9,009 nucleotides of DNA from NCBI GenBank assembly GCA_030609125.1, contig JAUWCW010000062.1, positions 1 to 9,009 of the forward strand, written 5' to 3'. Position 1 is the stretch's first letter, and every line of letters starts with the position of its first letter. A program made the translations under genes and the position numbers. The DNA is from JAUWCW01 sp030609125 [NCBI: Candidatus Rokuibacteriota bacterium] (GTDB taxonomy: Bacteria > JAUVQV01). The notes under the pieces are model-generated. The model had not been told where the DNA came from. It did no database searches and worked only from the letters and a program-made list of their open reading frames with translations. This document shows positions 1-6,898 of the stretch, one piece after another.

Positions 1-355
1 TCCCTTCGGGGATGGCGTGTATGGTGATCCCGTCAAAAGACCCCTCCTCGCGGAGCCAGTCGAGGAAGTCTCTCTGAAAGACGGCGTTGCCCTTCGCGTT
101 CCTCTGTGACGCCAGGTGTTCGATGTCGACGTCGGTGAAGCGCGAATCCGCCATCCAGTCGAGGAGCCACTGCATGCCGGCGTTGATGCAATAGCCCGCC
201 TGGTGCTGACCGTAGTCGGGGCACCGGCGGAAGAAGTGGTCGAACTGGACCCGCTTGTCGTGAAGGCCCGTCCGGTAGTAGAGCTGGGCCATGGTGAGCT
301 GGTACTGGTCGGTGTAGAGGATCCCTTCGGCGACGGCGCGAGCGGTCGGCTTCAT
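1..355 (-). CDS. pncB: Nicotinate phosphoribosyltransferase, N-terminal part (cut by window edge)
   Basis: The first 118 residues of a gene that continues beyond position 1. The family converts nicotinate and PRPP to nicotinate mononucleotide in the cytoplasm, the entry step of NAD salvage (Preiss-Handler pathway). The translation begins [20 protein letters not shown], then [51 protein letters not shown] and IHAIPEG. This follows the family N-terminus: a TDxYQLTMA helix, an FxxFFRR strand, a GYxxxAG helix and an AxPEG segment. The ATG at 355 puts the [11 protein letters not shown] block about 13 residues in, as usual. Only 3 bp separate it from the dnaE2 stop, so it is probably the last visible gene of the lexA operon. 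No good Shine-Dalgarno sequence is seen, which suggests translational coupling. The catalytic and PRPP-binding regions lie outside the window. Confidence 0.88.
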   Translation of the reverse strand, partial: MKPTARAVAEGILYTDQYQLTMAQLYYRTGLHDKRVQFDHFFRRCPDYGQHQAGYCINAGMQWLLDWMADSRFTDVDIEHLASQRNAKGNAVFQRDFLDWLREEGSFDGITIHAIPEG

Positions 356-358
356 TCG

Positions 359-3300
359 TCAATTATACGATTCCCGGCCGGTCACTTCCAGCTTCTCCAC
401 GTTGAGGGAGCAGACGCCGTGATCTTCCTCGATGCGGCCGCTGAGAAGATAGGGGCCGGCTGTGAGGGTCTGTTCGGCATAACGGCGGCAGCACCGCGGG
501 AAGAGGACGGCTTCGAAGGTGCCCGTCAGGTCTTCGAGGGAGAGGAACTTCATCCACTCCCTCCGCGCTCTCTTTCCGACGGGGACCCTCTTGCAGGCTA
601 TGGCGCGGCCGAGCATGCGGACCCTCTCCCCGACCTTCCCCGCCATCTCCCGGGCGCTGGTCACGCCCCGGAAGAGCCGGGGAGAGAGCAGTTCCAGGGG
701 GTGGCGGCTCACGGTGAATCCGAAGATCTCTTCCTCGATGCGGCAGCGTTCCTCCAGCGGGTATTCCGGAAGGCGCGGGACGAGGTCGTCGAGGCCGCCG
801 GCGTTCGGGAACAGGTCAAGGTCTGATGGGGGTGAGGGAGAAGGGTGAGGGGGCCCGGAGGACCGGCAGGCGAGGCGCCAGAGCATCTCCGGCCGGGTGA
901 GTTCGAAGCCGTCGCAGGCGCCGCAGCGGATGAGGGTCTCCACCTCGCCTTTTCCCAGGGCCGCCCGTTTCAGCAGGTCCGAGATGCTGGTGAAGGGGCC
1001 GTCCAGCCGCCGGCTCTTCAGGAGGGAATCCGTACCGGCGGAGCCCAGTCGCCCGATGGAGGCGAGGCCGAGGCGCAGTTCCCGCGCGCGGCCGGTGCAG
1101 TCCCTTTCGCTGCTGTTGACGTCGGGAAGAAGGATCTTCAGCCCGCGGCGGCGCGCTTCGGAAACATACGCCGACGCCGAATAGAAGCCGCCGCCGTTGG
1201 AGATGACGGCGGCCATGAATTCCGCGGGGTAGTGGGCCTTGAGCCAGGCGACCTGGAAGGAGAGCAGGGCGTAGGAGGCGCTGTGGGCCTTGCAGAAGGC
1301 GTAGCCGGCGAAGCTCTCCATCTGCCGCCACACTTCGCGGGCGACGGCGGGAGCGATCCCCCTGTCGACACACCCGGTGAGAAAGCGGCCCCGGACAAGG
1401 GCCATGGCCTCGGCGGAGCGCATCTTGCCGCTCATGGAGCGCCGGAGGCTGTCGGCCTCTCCGAGGCTCATGCCGGCAAGGACGTGCGCCACCCGGAGGA
1501 CATCCTCCTGGTAGATCATCACGCCGTGAGTTTCTCCGAGAACCTCCTCGAGGAGCGGGTGCAGGTACCAGTTCGTGGGAGAGGGTCGGGGTGAGGGGGA
1601 GCGGGCTTCGAGGTGGCGGCGGATGTACTCCTGCAGCATCCCGCTTTCGGCGACCCCGGGGCGGATGACCGAGCTGGCGGCGGTGAGGTCCTCGAAGGTG
1701 TCGGTCCGGAGCTTGCGCAGCAGGGAGCGCATTGCCGGGGATTCGACGTAGAAGCACCCCATGGTTCCCCCCGTCCGGATGAGGCGCCGGGTGGCCTCGT
1801 CGTCGAAGACGTTCCCGCGGTCGTCCACGGGAGGCTTCTCCCCGGTGTTTTTCTCCACCGCCGCCACCGCGTCGGCGAGCACCCCGAGGGAGCGCTGGGA
1901 GAGCAGGTCTATCTTGATCAGACCCAGCTCCTCCACCGGCCCCATGTCGTACTGGGTGACGACAAGCCCCTTGGCGGCCCGCTCCAGGGGGACCAGGTCG
2001 GTAATGGGGCCGGGTGCGATCACGATCCCGCCGGCGTGGATGGAAAGATGCCGGGGAAAGCCGGCAACCTGCTCCCCCAGGGCGAGAATTGTCCGGTAGG
2101 GCTCCCTGTCCACCGGAAGGTTCCGGCACTCCGGCGCCTCTTCGGCGAGGCGGGTGAGAGAGCGGACACCGTAGTGGGGGATGCGCTTTGTGAATTTCCC
2201 CAGCTCGCTGTCGGAGAGCCCGTGGGCCCTGCCGATCTCCCGGACGGCGGAGCGGGCGGCGAAGGTGACGTGGGTCGAGATCATGGCCACCCGGTCGTTC
2301 CCGTACGTTTTATAGACGTAATTCAGGATCCGGTCCCGGTCCCTCCACGAAAAGTCGAGGTCGATGTCGGGCGGGGAGGAGCGCTCGGGGTTGAGAAAGC
2401 GTTCGAAGTGCAGGCGCAGGGAGATGGGGTCGACGTGGGTTATCCCGAGGCAGTAGGAGACGAGGCTGCCGGCGGCCGATCCCCGCCCCACCGTCCGCAT
2501 GCCCCACTCCCGCGCCTGCCGGACGATGTCGTCGACGATGAGAAAGTAAGGGGAAAACCCCTTTTCCTCGATCACCTCCAGCTCGGAGCGGAGGCGTTCG
2601 ACGGCGGTTTTCGTCAGGGGGCGGTAGCGGGACTTGAGCCCGTCGAAGCTCCGCTTCCAGAGGGCGGAGAAGGGGGTTTCCCCCTCCTGCAGGCTGAGGG
2701 ACGGGAATTTCCAGCCGCCGAGGTCGAGCTCCACGGCGCACTCCCCGGCGATCCGGAGCGTGTTGGCCAGCACTTCCGGGTGGCGCGGGAAGAGGGCCCG
2801 CATCTCCGCCGGCGACTTGAGAGAGCAGGCGGGGTGGGCGAGGCGGCGCGCTTTCCAGATGGTGCTCTTCTGGCCTATGGCCCGGAGGGTGCGATGGACT
2901 TCGAAGCTGCCGCTGCCGGCGAAGCGAACGGCGTTCGTGGCAGCCGCCGGCCGCTTCAGAAGCCGGCAGGTTTCGAGGACTTCCCGGCAGCGCCTCGCCG
3001 AGGAGTCGTCGCCGGTGTAGACCAGCTCGCCGTAGAGCCCCCCGCCGGGAAGACGCTCCGACAGGGCCCGAAGCAGATTTGGTGAAGAGGCGAGGACGAC
3101 GATGCGGTCCTTCTCCTCCACGATCCCCGAAACGAGATTCCGCAGCGCCGCCGCCGGCGACGGGGTGAGGGCCCCGCGCTCTTTTTTCCACTCCAGGTGC
3201 CGGGCCGTCACCAGGCGGCAGAGGGCCGCGTAGCCTGCCGCCCCCCTGGCCAGGACAAGGGCCCGCGGCCCGTCCTCCCGGCCGCCGTCGAGCTCCACCC

Positions 3301-3493
3301 CGAGAAGGGGAGCGATCCCTTCCTTCCGGGCGGCCTTGACGAAAGGGACTGCTCCGTAGAGGCCGTTGGTGTCGGTCAGGGCCAGGGCCCGGCAGCCGAG
3401 CCGGGCCGCCTGCGCCGCCAGGTCGGCGGGGAAGTCCGTACCCTCGTGGAAGGAGTAACAGCTGTGCACGTGAAGGTGAACGAAGTCGAGCAT
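359..3493 (-). CDS. dnaE2: Error-prone DNA polymerase III alpha subunit, DnaE2/ImuC type
   Basis: A C-family replicative-type polymerase of 1044 residues, shorter than E. coli DnaE (1160) and in the DnaE2/ImuC range. Domains in order: a PHP domain (HLHVHSCYSF near residues 6-15; ALTDTNGLYGAV; GVEL), with Thr where metal-binding PHP domains have His in TDH, so it is probably inactive; the palm, with GRGSAAGSLVSY, FERFLNPER and PDIDLDF, whose D376 and D378 match E. coli D401 and D403; and LIKIDLL with D529 as the third catalytic Asp. Then come fingers (YLHPLLEEVLGETHGVMIYQ), an HhH region (LGLASIGRLG), a possible clamp motif DLDLF (891-895) and a C-terminal OB fold. It starts with ATG 18 bp after dinB; the ribosome site is weak. 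The role is mutagenic translesion synthesis with its operon partner, under LexA control. Two Pro/Ser-rich stretches (632-639, 881-889) are encoded by G-rich repeats. A plain DnaE1 is less likely given length and context. Confidence 0.92.
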   Translation of the reverse strand: MLDFVHLHVHSCYSFHEGTDFPADLAAQAARLGCRALALTDTNGLYGAVPFVKAARKEGIAPLLGVELDGGREDGPRALVLARGAAGYAALCRLVTARHLEWKKERGALTPSPAAALRNLVSGIVEEKDRIVVLASSPNLLRALSERLPGGGLYGELVYTGDDSSARRCREVLETCRLLKRPAAATNAVRFAGSGSFEVHRTLRAIGQKSTIWKARRLAHPACSLKSPAEMRALFPRHPEVLANTLRIAGECAVELDLGGWKFPSLSLQEGETPFSALWKRSFDGLKSRYRPLTKTAVERLRSELEVIEEKGFSPYFLIVDDIVRQAREWGMRTVGRGSAAGSLVSYCLGITHVDPISLRLHFERFLNPERSSPPDIDLDFSWRDRDRILNYVYKTYGNDRVAMISTHVTFAARSAVREIGRAHGLSDSELGKFTKRIPHYGVRSLTRLAEEAPECRNLPVDREPYRTILALGEQVAGFPRHLSIHAGGIVIAPGPITDLVPLERAAKGLVVTQYDMGPVEELGLIKIDLLSQRSLGVLADAVAAVEKNTGEKPPVDDRGNVFDDEATRRLIRTGGTMGCFYVESPAMRSLLRKLRTDTFEDLTAASSVIRPGVAESGMLQEYIRRHLEARSPSPRPSPTNWYLHPLLEEVLGETHGVMIYQEDVLRVAHVLAGMSLGEADSLRRSMSGKMRSAEAMALVRGRFLTGCVDRGIAPAVAREVWRQMESFAGYAFCKAHSASYALLSFQVAWLKAHYPAEFMAAVISNGGGFYSASAYVSEARRRGLKILLPDVNSSERDCTGRARELRLGLASIGRLGSAGTDSLLKSRRLDGPFTSISDLLKRAALGKGEVETLIRCGACDGFELTRPEMLWRLACRSSGPPHPSPSPPSDLDLFPNAGGLDDLVPRLPEYPLEERCRIEEEIFGFTVSRHPLELLSPRLFRGVTSAREMAGKVGERVRMLGRAIACKRVPVGKRARREWMKFLSLEDLTGTFEAVLFPRCCRRYAEQTLTAGPYLLSGRIEEDHGVCSLNVEKLEVTGRESYN
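828..853. repeat. Tandem GGGTGAGGG repeat inside dnaE2 (copy A)
   Basis: The plus strand carries GGGTGAGGG at 830-838 and again at 843-851, in a G-rich run. Read in the dnaE2 frame it encodes P881-P889 (PPHPSPSPP), in the linker between the HhH region and the OB fold. The next residues are S890 and DLDLF, the likely clamp-binding motif. The core unit recurs at 1589-1597, 3163-3171 and, inverted, at 4682-4690. Confidence 0.6.
1577..1599. repeat. G-rich interspersed repeat inside dnaE2 (copy B)
   Basis: The plus strand reads GGGAGAGGG, TC, then GGGGTGAGGG. This resembles a short G-rich interspersed repeat family I recall from GC-rich proteobacterial genomes, normally found between genes. Here it lies in frame within dnaE2 and encodes S632-P639 (SPSPRPSP), in a loop just before the WYLHPLLEEVLG block. 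DnaE proteins usually have only a few residues at that point. Confidence 0.6.
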
Positions 3494-3511
3494 GAGCCCG
3501 CGGATCGGGGA

Positions 3512-4672
3512 TCAACGGCTCCGGGAGCCCGAGGCCAGGGAGAGGATGTCGAACCCGAACTTTTTCCGGAGACGGTCCACCGCCGGGAAAAGGAGCCGGC
3601 GCTTCCACTCCCGCGCGGGCGAGAAGAGCTCGAGCTGCTCCTCTCCGCCCCGCAGGCGCTCGAGGCTGACTCCGAGCAGGCGCACCCGGACGCGGCGGGA
3701 GACCGTTTCGGCGAGAAGCCCGCGGGCGATGGTGAAGAAGTCCCCGTCGCGGTCGGTGGGCCAGAGGGTGCGGCTCCGGGTAACGGTGCGGAAGTCGGAG
3801 TAGCGCACCTTGATCGTCAGCCCTCCCGCCCGGAAGCCTCCGGCCCGCAGGCGGTAGGCCGCCTTTTCCACGAGGCGGCAGAGAACGGCCTCCAGGAAAG
3901 CGGGGTCGGCGCTGTCCTCCCTGAAAGTGACTTCGTGGCCGACGCTCTTCCGCTCCCCCTCTTCCGAGACGGGCGACTCCGATATTCCCCGGGCCTTGCG
4001 AAAAAGGGCCCTTCCCCACTGGCCCAGCGCCCCCTCCAGGACCCGCTCCGGGAAGGAGGCGAGGTGCCCGATGCGCCGGATGCCGAGGGCGGTCAGCTCG
4101 CGCTCGGTGGCGGGGCCGACGCCGGGGAGGATCCGCACCGGCAGGGGGGCAAGGAATTCGGCTTCCGCGCCGGCGGGTACCCAGAGGGTCCCTTCCGGCT
4201 TGGCGAGCCCCGAAGCGATCTTCGCCACCAGCTTGTTCCCTGCCAGTCCTGCCGAAGAGGGAAGGCCGAGCTCGTCGGCGATCTCTCCGCGGATCCTCCG
4301 GAGGAGAGGAAGGATCGGCCCGTGAAGAAGAACGCAGCCGGAGAGGTCGAGGTAGAATTCGTCGATGGAGGCGGCTTCGATAACGGGGACATGCCGCGTC
4401 AGGATTTCGCGAATCTTCCGGTGGTAGTCGCCGTAGAGGTGGTGGTGCCCCCGGAGAAAGATCACTTCCGGGCAGAGCTCGCGTGCGGCGCGGGAGGGCA
4501 TGGCGGAGTGGATGCCGCAGCGGCGGGCCTCGTAGGAGGCGGAGGCGACCACCCCCCGTCCGTCGGGGTCTCCTCCCACCACCACCGGCTTACCGGCGAG
4601 GGAGGGATCGAGAAGCCTCTCGACGGACACGAAAAACGCGTCCATGTCGAGATGGGCAATCCAGCGCTGCAT
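3512..4672 (-). CDS. dinB: Y-family DNA polymerase IV (DinB)
   Basis: A translesion DNA polymerase of 386 residues that copies past damaged bases without proofreading. The catalytic residues are intact: D9 in HLDMDAFFVSVE and D104-E105 in ASIDEFYLDL, matching E. coli D8, D103 and E104. F14 is the steric gate against ribonucleotides. Further on are YEARRCGI and MPSRAARELCP (fingers), an HhH stretch (ILPGVGPATERELTALGI) and the little finger. Q346-F350 (QLELF) is a good beta-clamp binding motif, placed about 36 residues from the end rather than at the tip. The ATG at 4672 is preceded by GAGGGG nine bases upstream. The gene sits 24 bp after lexA and 18 bp before dnaE2. This is the place of ImuB in the classical cassette, but ImuB lacks these acidic residues, so an active polymerase is inferred. 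It should be LexA-repressed with lexA. Confidence 0.95.
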   Translation of the reverse strand: MQRWIAHLDMDAFFVSVERLLDPSLAGKPVVVGGDPDGRGVVASASYEARRCGIHSAMPSRAARELCPEVIFLRGHHHLYGDYHRKIREILTRHVPVIEAASIDEFYLDLSGCVLLHGPILPLLRRIRGEIADELGLPSSAGLAGNKLVAKIASGLAKPEGTLWVPAGAEAEFLAPLPVRILPGVGPATERELTALGIRRIGHLASFPERVLEGALGQWGRALFRKARGISESPVSEEGERKSVGHEVTFREDSADPAFLEAVLCRLVEKAAYRLRAGGFRAGGLTIKVRYSDFRTVTRSRTLWPTDRDGDFFTIARGLLAETVSRRVRVRLLGVSLERLRGGEEQLELFSPAREWKRRLLFPAVDRLRKKFGFDILSLASGSRSR

Positions 4673-4681
4673 AGTCGTGTA

Positions 4682-4691
4682 CCCCTCACCC
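4682..4691. repeat. Inverted copy of the G-rich repeat core in the lexA-dinB gap
   Basis: CCCCTCACCC on the plus strand is the same core as the repeats inside dnaE2, in the opposite orientation. Read on the minus strand it supplies GAGGGG (4687-4682), nine bases before the dinB ATG, so it seems to serve as the dinB ribosome binding site. At 10 bp, chance is possible. Confidence 0.4.
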
Positions 4692-4696
4692 TGTCC

Positions 4697-5305
4697 TTAA
4701 AGCCTTCGGATGACGCCGATGACCTTTCCGGCAACGGTGAACTCCGCCTCTCCCTCGCGGATGTGTATCGGTTCCATGGAGGGATTCTCGGGCTGGAGCC
4801 GGCATCCGCCCTTCTCGGGGAAGATGCGCTTCACGGTGGCTTCGCCATCGAGAAAGACCACCCCGATTTCACCCGGGGCCACCTCTTTCTGGTAGCGAAC
4901 GACGACCAGGTCGCCGTCGTGGATGCCGGCGCCGATCATGCTTTCCCCCCGCACCCGCAAAAGAAATGTCCCGTCTCCCCGGCCGAAGTATTCGTTCAGA
5001 TCGAGATAGCCCTCGAAGTTCTCCTCCGCCATGACCGGCGTACCGGCAGGGACGGTGCCGACGAGAGGCTGTCCCCGGGGCGGCCGCGCCAGGGGTTCGA
5101 GGGTCAGAGATCGGGACGCGCCGGCGCGCCGGCGCAGGTACCCCTTGCGTTCCAGGGCCCCGAGGTGGTCGCGGGCGGCGTTGACGGAGGCGAACCGGAA
5201 CCTTTCGGCTATTTCCTGCAGTGTCGGGGGAAAGCCCTGTTCCTGCATCCATCGGGAGATGAAGTCCAGGATTTCCCGCTGTCTTCCGGTGAGCCCTCTG
5301 ACCAT
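4697..5305 (-). CDS. lexA: LexA repressor (SOS regulator, self-cleaving)
   Basis: LexA represses SOS genes and cleaves itself when stimulated by RecA on single-stranded DNA. With the ATG at 5305 the protein has 202 residues, the same as E. coli LexA. The winged-helix N-terminus reads LTGRQREILDFI, then TLQEIAERFRFASVNAARDH. S40, N42 and A43 in the recognition helix match the E. coli residues that read CTGT. The cleavage site is A87-G88 (PLVGTVPAGTP). The Ser/Lys dyad is S122 (RGESMIGAGI) and K159 (ATVKRIF), all three residues offset from E. coli numbering. This start is chosen because it gives the standard N-terminus and has AGGGGGG (5313-5319) seven bases upstream; an in-frame ATG at 5389 would overrun the promoter. 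It is first in the operon with dinB, dnaE2 and pncB and is autoregulated by the box at 5341-5360. Confidence 0.97.
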   Translation of the reverse strand: MVRGLTGRQREILDFISRWMQEQGFPPTLQEIAERFRFASVNAARDHLGALERKGYLRRRAGASRSLTLEPLARPPRGQPLVGTVPAGTPVMAEENFEGYLDLNEYFGRGDGTFLLRVRGESMIGAGIHDGDLVVVRYQKEVAPGEIGVVFLDGEATVKRIFPEKGGCRLQPENPSMEPIHIREGEAEFTVAGKVIGVIRRL

Positions 5306-5336
5306 TGCGTGTCCCCCCTGTTTTCGCTCTCTGAAC

Positions 5337-5365
5337 AATATACTGTAAATAATTACAGTAGTCAA
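5337..5365 (-). promoter_or_regulatory. lexA operon promoter (sigma-70 type)
   Basis: On the minus strand a -35 TTGACT (5365-5360) is followed by exactly 17 bp and a -10 TATATT (5342-5337), each 5/6 to consensus. The expected start of transcription is an A near 5330, about 25 bases before the lexA ATG. The whole spacer lies inside the LexA box, so bound repressor would block RNA polymerase. Confidence 0.85.
5341..5360. promoter_or_regulatory. LexA operator (SOS box)
   Basis: TACTGTAAATAATTACAGTA is a 20-bp inverted repeat with 8-bp perfect arms and a 4-bp centre. It matches the CTGT-N8-ACAG SOS box of the E. coli type, including the flanking TA on both sides. It lies between and touching the -35 and -10 of the lexA promoter, the standard geometry for tight autorepression. 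No second box was found by eye between lexA and the plus-strand gene. Confidence 0.92.
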
Positions 5366-5390
5366 GAGGAGGAGGCTTTTTCCCCCCACC

Positions 5391-5420
5391 TTGACAGGAA
5401 GCGGGCGGAAGGGTCAGAAT
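5391..5420 (+). promoter_or_regulatory. Possible promoter for the MlaC-like/DUF3047 gene
   Basis: A perfect -35 TTGACA (5391-5396) is followed after 18 bp by CAGAAT (5415-5420), 4/6 to the -10 consensus. A start near 5427 would leave an 80-base leader. The -10 is weak, so this is only a candidate. Confidence 0.4.
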
Positions 5421-5425
5421 TTCCA

Positions 5426-5448
5426 GATATCGCAACGCCGATATCGGC
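5426..5448. promoter_or_regulatory. GATATCG direct repeat with a 12-bp palindrome in the leader
   Basis: GATATCG occurs at 5426-5432 and 5440-5446. The second copy is the core of a perfect 12-bp palindrome, GCCGATATCGGC (5437-5448). It lies just downstream of the candidate plus-strand -10, where a repressor site would fit. No known regulator is assigned. Confidence 0.3.
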
Positions 5449-5506
5449 ATTCTCAGGCCGGCGAAAATGTGCAGGTAATCGTGGAACAGCACACGAGGAG
5501 GTTTCG

Positions 5507-6856
5507 GTGAGGTTTCGATGCGGTACCGGCCCGAGGTTTCATGCAATTCCCGCGGTTTTGTCTCTGCTCCTGCTCACGGCCGGCGCCCCGACAGCTGATG
5601 ACGGAGTGACCGGGCGGGCCCGGGAGTTTCTCGAGAGCGAATACAGCCGTCTCGCGTCGATGCTGCAGAAGGAGGCCTCAGGCGAGTCGGAGAACGTCGG
5701 CGCCGACATGGCGGAGTTCATCAGGGAGACCTTCGACCTGGACCTTTTCTCCTACGGGATACTCCCCGAGCGCCTGCCCGAGTTCAGCGAGACGGAGAAG
5801 AGGGATTTCCAGGAAGCCCTCTCCGTCGCGCTTTCCAAGGCGATCCCCGCCTTCATCCGGGGCGGGGGGGGCGAGGGCATCCCCTCGCTGGAATTCGTTT
5901 CCAGAAAGACGACCGGCCGCCTCCCGATCGGCGCCGAGGCGGCCATCATCCTCCAGAGAGAGAAGGACAGGTCCTGGAGAATGAGAGGGGCCCGGAAGAG
6001 CGCGCCCTCCCACATCCTGCTGCGCTATGCCCTGAAGGGAGAGGTGACCACCCGCCCGCTCTTTTTTGCCCTCGAGAGCTACCCCGACGGATCCTTCAAG
6101 GTGACGGATATCTTCTCTGCCGGCGAGGGGCTGGTGAAGCAGTATTCGGCCCAGGCCAGGTCCATCCTCCAGAAATACTCCCTGCCGTACCTTCTGGCGG
6201 AGTTGAGAGGGAGCGGGCACGTGCTCCTCGAGGACTGGTCGGAGGGAGAGATGGGGGGCATCCCGCCCTGGTGGCGCTCGCGAAAGAATGAAAAAGACAA
6301 ACACCGCCCGTATGCAATCCGCGAGGAAGGGGGCGGCCGCTACCTGGCGGCGGACGACCAGGGTGAATCGGTGGGCCTCGGCAAGGAGATCCGGTGGAAC
6401 GTGAGAAAGTATCCCTACCTTTCCTTCCGCTGGCGCGCCCGCCGCCTTCCGCCGGGAGGCGACGAGCGGCTGGGATCGACCAACGACAGCGCCGCCGGGG
6501 TCACCGTCGTTTTTCGACTCAAGTTCGGAGTCATCCCGATCTCCGTCAAGTATGTCTGGAGTTCGACCCTCCCTGTCGGCGCGGCGGTCCGGCGGAAGGG
6601 GATCGGAAAGCCCTGGGTGGTTGTTGCCGACAGCGGGGAAGAGGAACTGGGGGAGTGGAGGAGCCACGTCTTCAACATCTATGAGGCCTACCGGAAAACC
6701 CACGGTGGGGAGCCGCCGGAGGATACGGTCGGCATCGCCATCCTGACCGACGCCAACGCTACCTTGTCGGCGGCCTCGGCCGATTACGGAGAGATCCGGG
6801 CCCTGCGGGAGGCCGACGCCGGCAGCGGCGTGAGAGAAATCCTCGAGCCCCTCTGA
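5507..6856 (+). CDS. Exported MlaC-like (Ttg2D) and DUF3047 fusion protein
   Basis: A 449-residue predicted periplasmic protein. It starts at GTG 5507, preceded by a full AGGAGG (5496-5501) five bases upstream. This start gives a clean signal peptide: a basic N-terminus, a core AIPAVLSLLLLTAGA and a likely cut after APTA (residue 30). Residues about 35-235 resemble MlaC/Ttg2D, the periplasmic phospholipid carrier of the Mla pathway: ADMAEFIRETFDLDLFSYGI, FQEALSVALSKAI, the strand LLRYALKGEV, then DGSFKVTDIFSAGEGLVKQY and a final helix. Residues about 239-430 resemble DUF3047, a periplasmic family of unknown function: LLEDWSEGE, YPYLSFRWRA, VKYVWSS, a W-x-SHVFNIYEAY block and GIAILTDANATLSAASADYG. 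No other Mla genes are in the window. It diverges from lexA. A role in envelope lipid transfer or binding is inferred from the first domain only. Confidence 0.8.
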   Translation: MRFRCGTGPRFHAIPAVLSLLLLTAGAPTADDGVTGRAREFLESEYSRLASMLQKEASGESENVGADMAEFIRETFDLDLFSYGILPERLPEFSETEKRDFQEALSVALSKAIPAFIRGGGGEGIPSLEFVSRKTTGRLPIGAEAAIILQREKDRSWRMRGARKSAPSHILLRYALKGEVTTRPLFFALESYPDGSFKVTDIFSAGEGLVKQYSAQARSILQKYSLPYLLAELRGSGHVLLEDWSEGEMGGIPPWWRSRKNEKDKHRPYAIREEGGGRYLAADDQGESVGLGKEIRWNVRKYPYLSFRWRARRLPPGGDERLGSTNDSAAGVTVVFRLKFGVIPISVKYVWSSTLPVGAAVRRKGIGKPWVVVADSGEEELGEWRSHVFNIYEAYRKTHGGEPPEDTVGIAILTDANATLSAASADYGEIRALREADAGSGVREILEPL

Positions 6857-6860
6857 TTAC

Positions 6861-6898
6861 GACCGCCGCCGCACACGCTCCCTGCCCGGGGGGCGGTC
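6861..6898. terminator. Possible bidirectional hairpin between convergent genes
   Basis: GACCGCC (6861-6867) and GGCGGTC (6892-6898) form a perfect 7-bp stem around a 24-base GC-rich loop, filling the 40-bp gap between the convergent stops. Its right arm overlaps the stop codon of the minus-strand gene. There is no T-run on either side, so it is not a classical intrinsic terminator. Confidence 0.3.

Noticed and set aside
1613-3085. 490-codon plus-strand frame
   Set aside because: Antisense to the polymerase core of dnaE2; composition is typical of a GC-rich shadow with no recognisable motif.
3162-3171. Third GGGGTGAGGG copy inside dnaE2 (about residues 108-111)
   Set aside because: Only the 10-bp core is shared, without the flanking units; chance in a G-rich strand is too likely to call a separate insertion.
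5306-5389. 28-residue N-terminal extension of LexA from an upstream ATG
   Set aside because: It would run through the -10, the LexA box and the -35; the 202-residue form from 5305 matches the family length exactly.
3197-5506. Long plus-strand open frame reading into the MlaC-like gene
   Set aside because: It is antisense to dnaE2, dinB and lexA, which have strong family matches. The real gene starts at GTG 5507 with AGGAGG and a signal peptide; the upstream part is low-complexity GC-driven openness.
5518-5520. ATG as start of the MlaC-like gene
   Set aside because: It is out of frame with the gene.
5678-6703. 341-codon minus-strand frame
   Set aside because: Antisense to the MlaC-like/DUF3047 gene, which has a signal peptide, ribosome site and domain matches.
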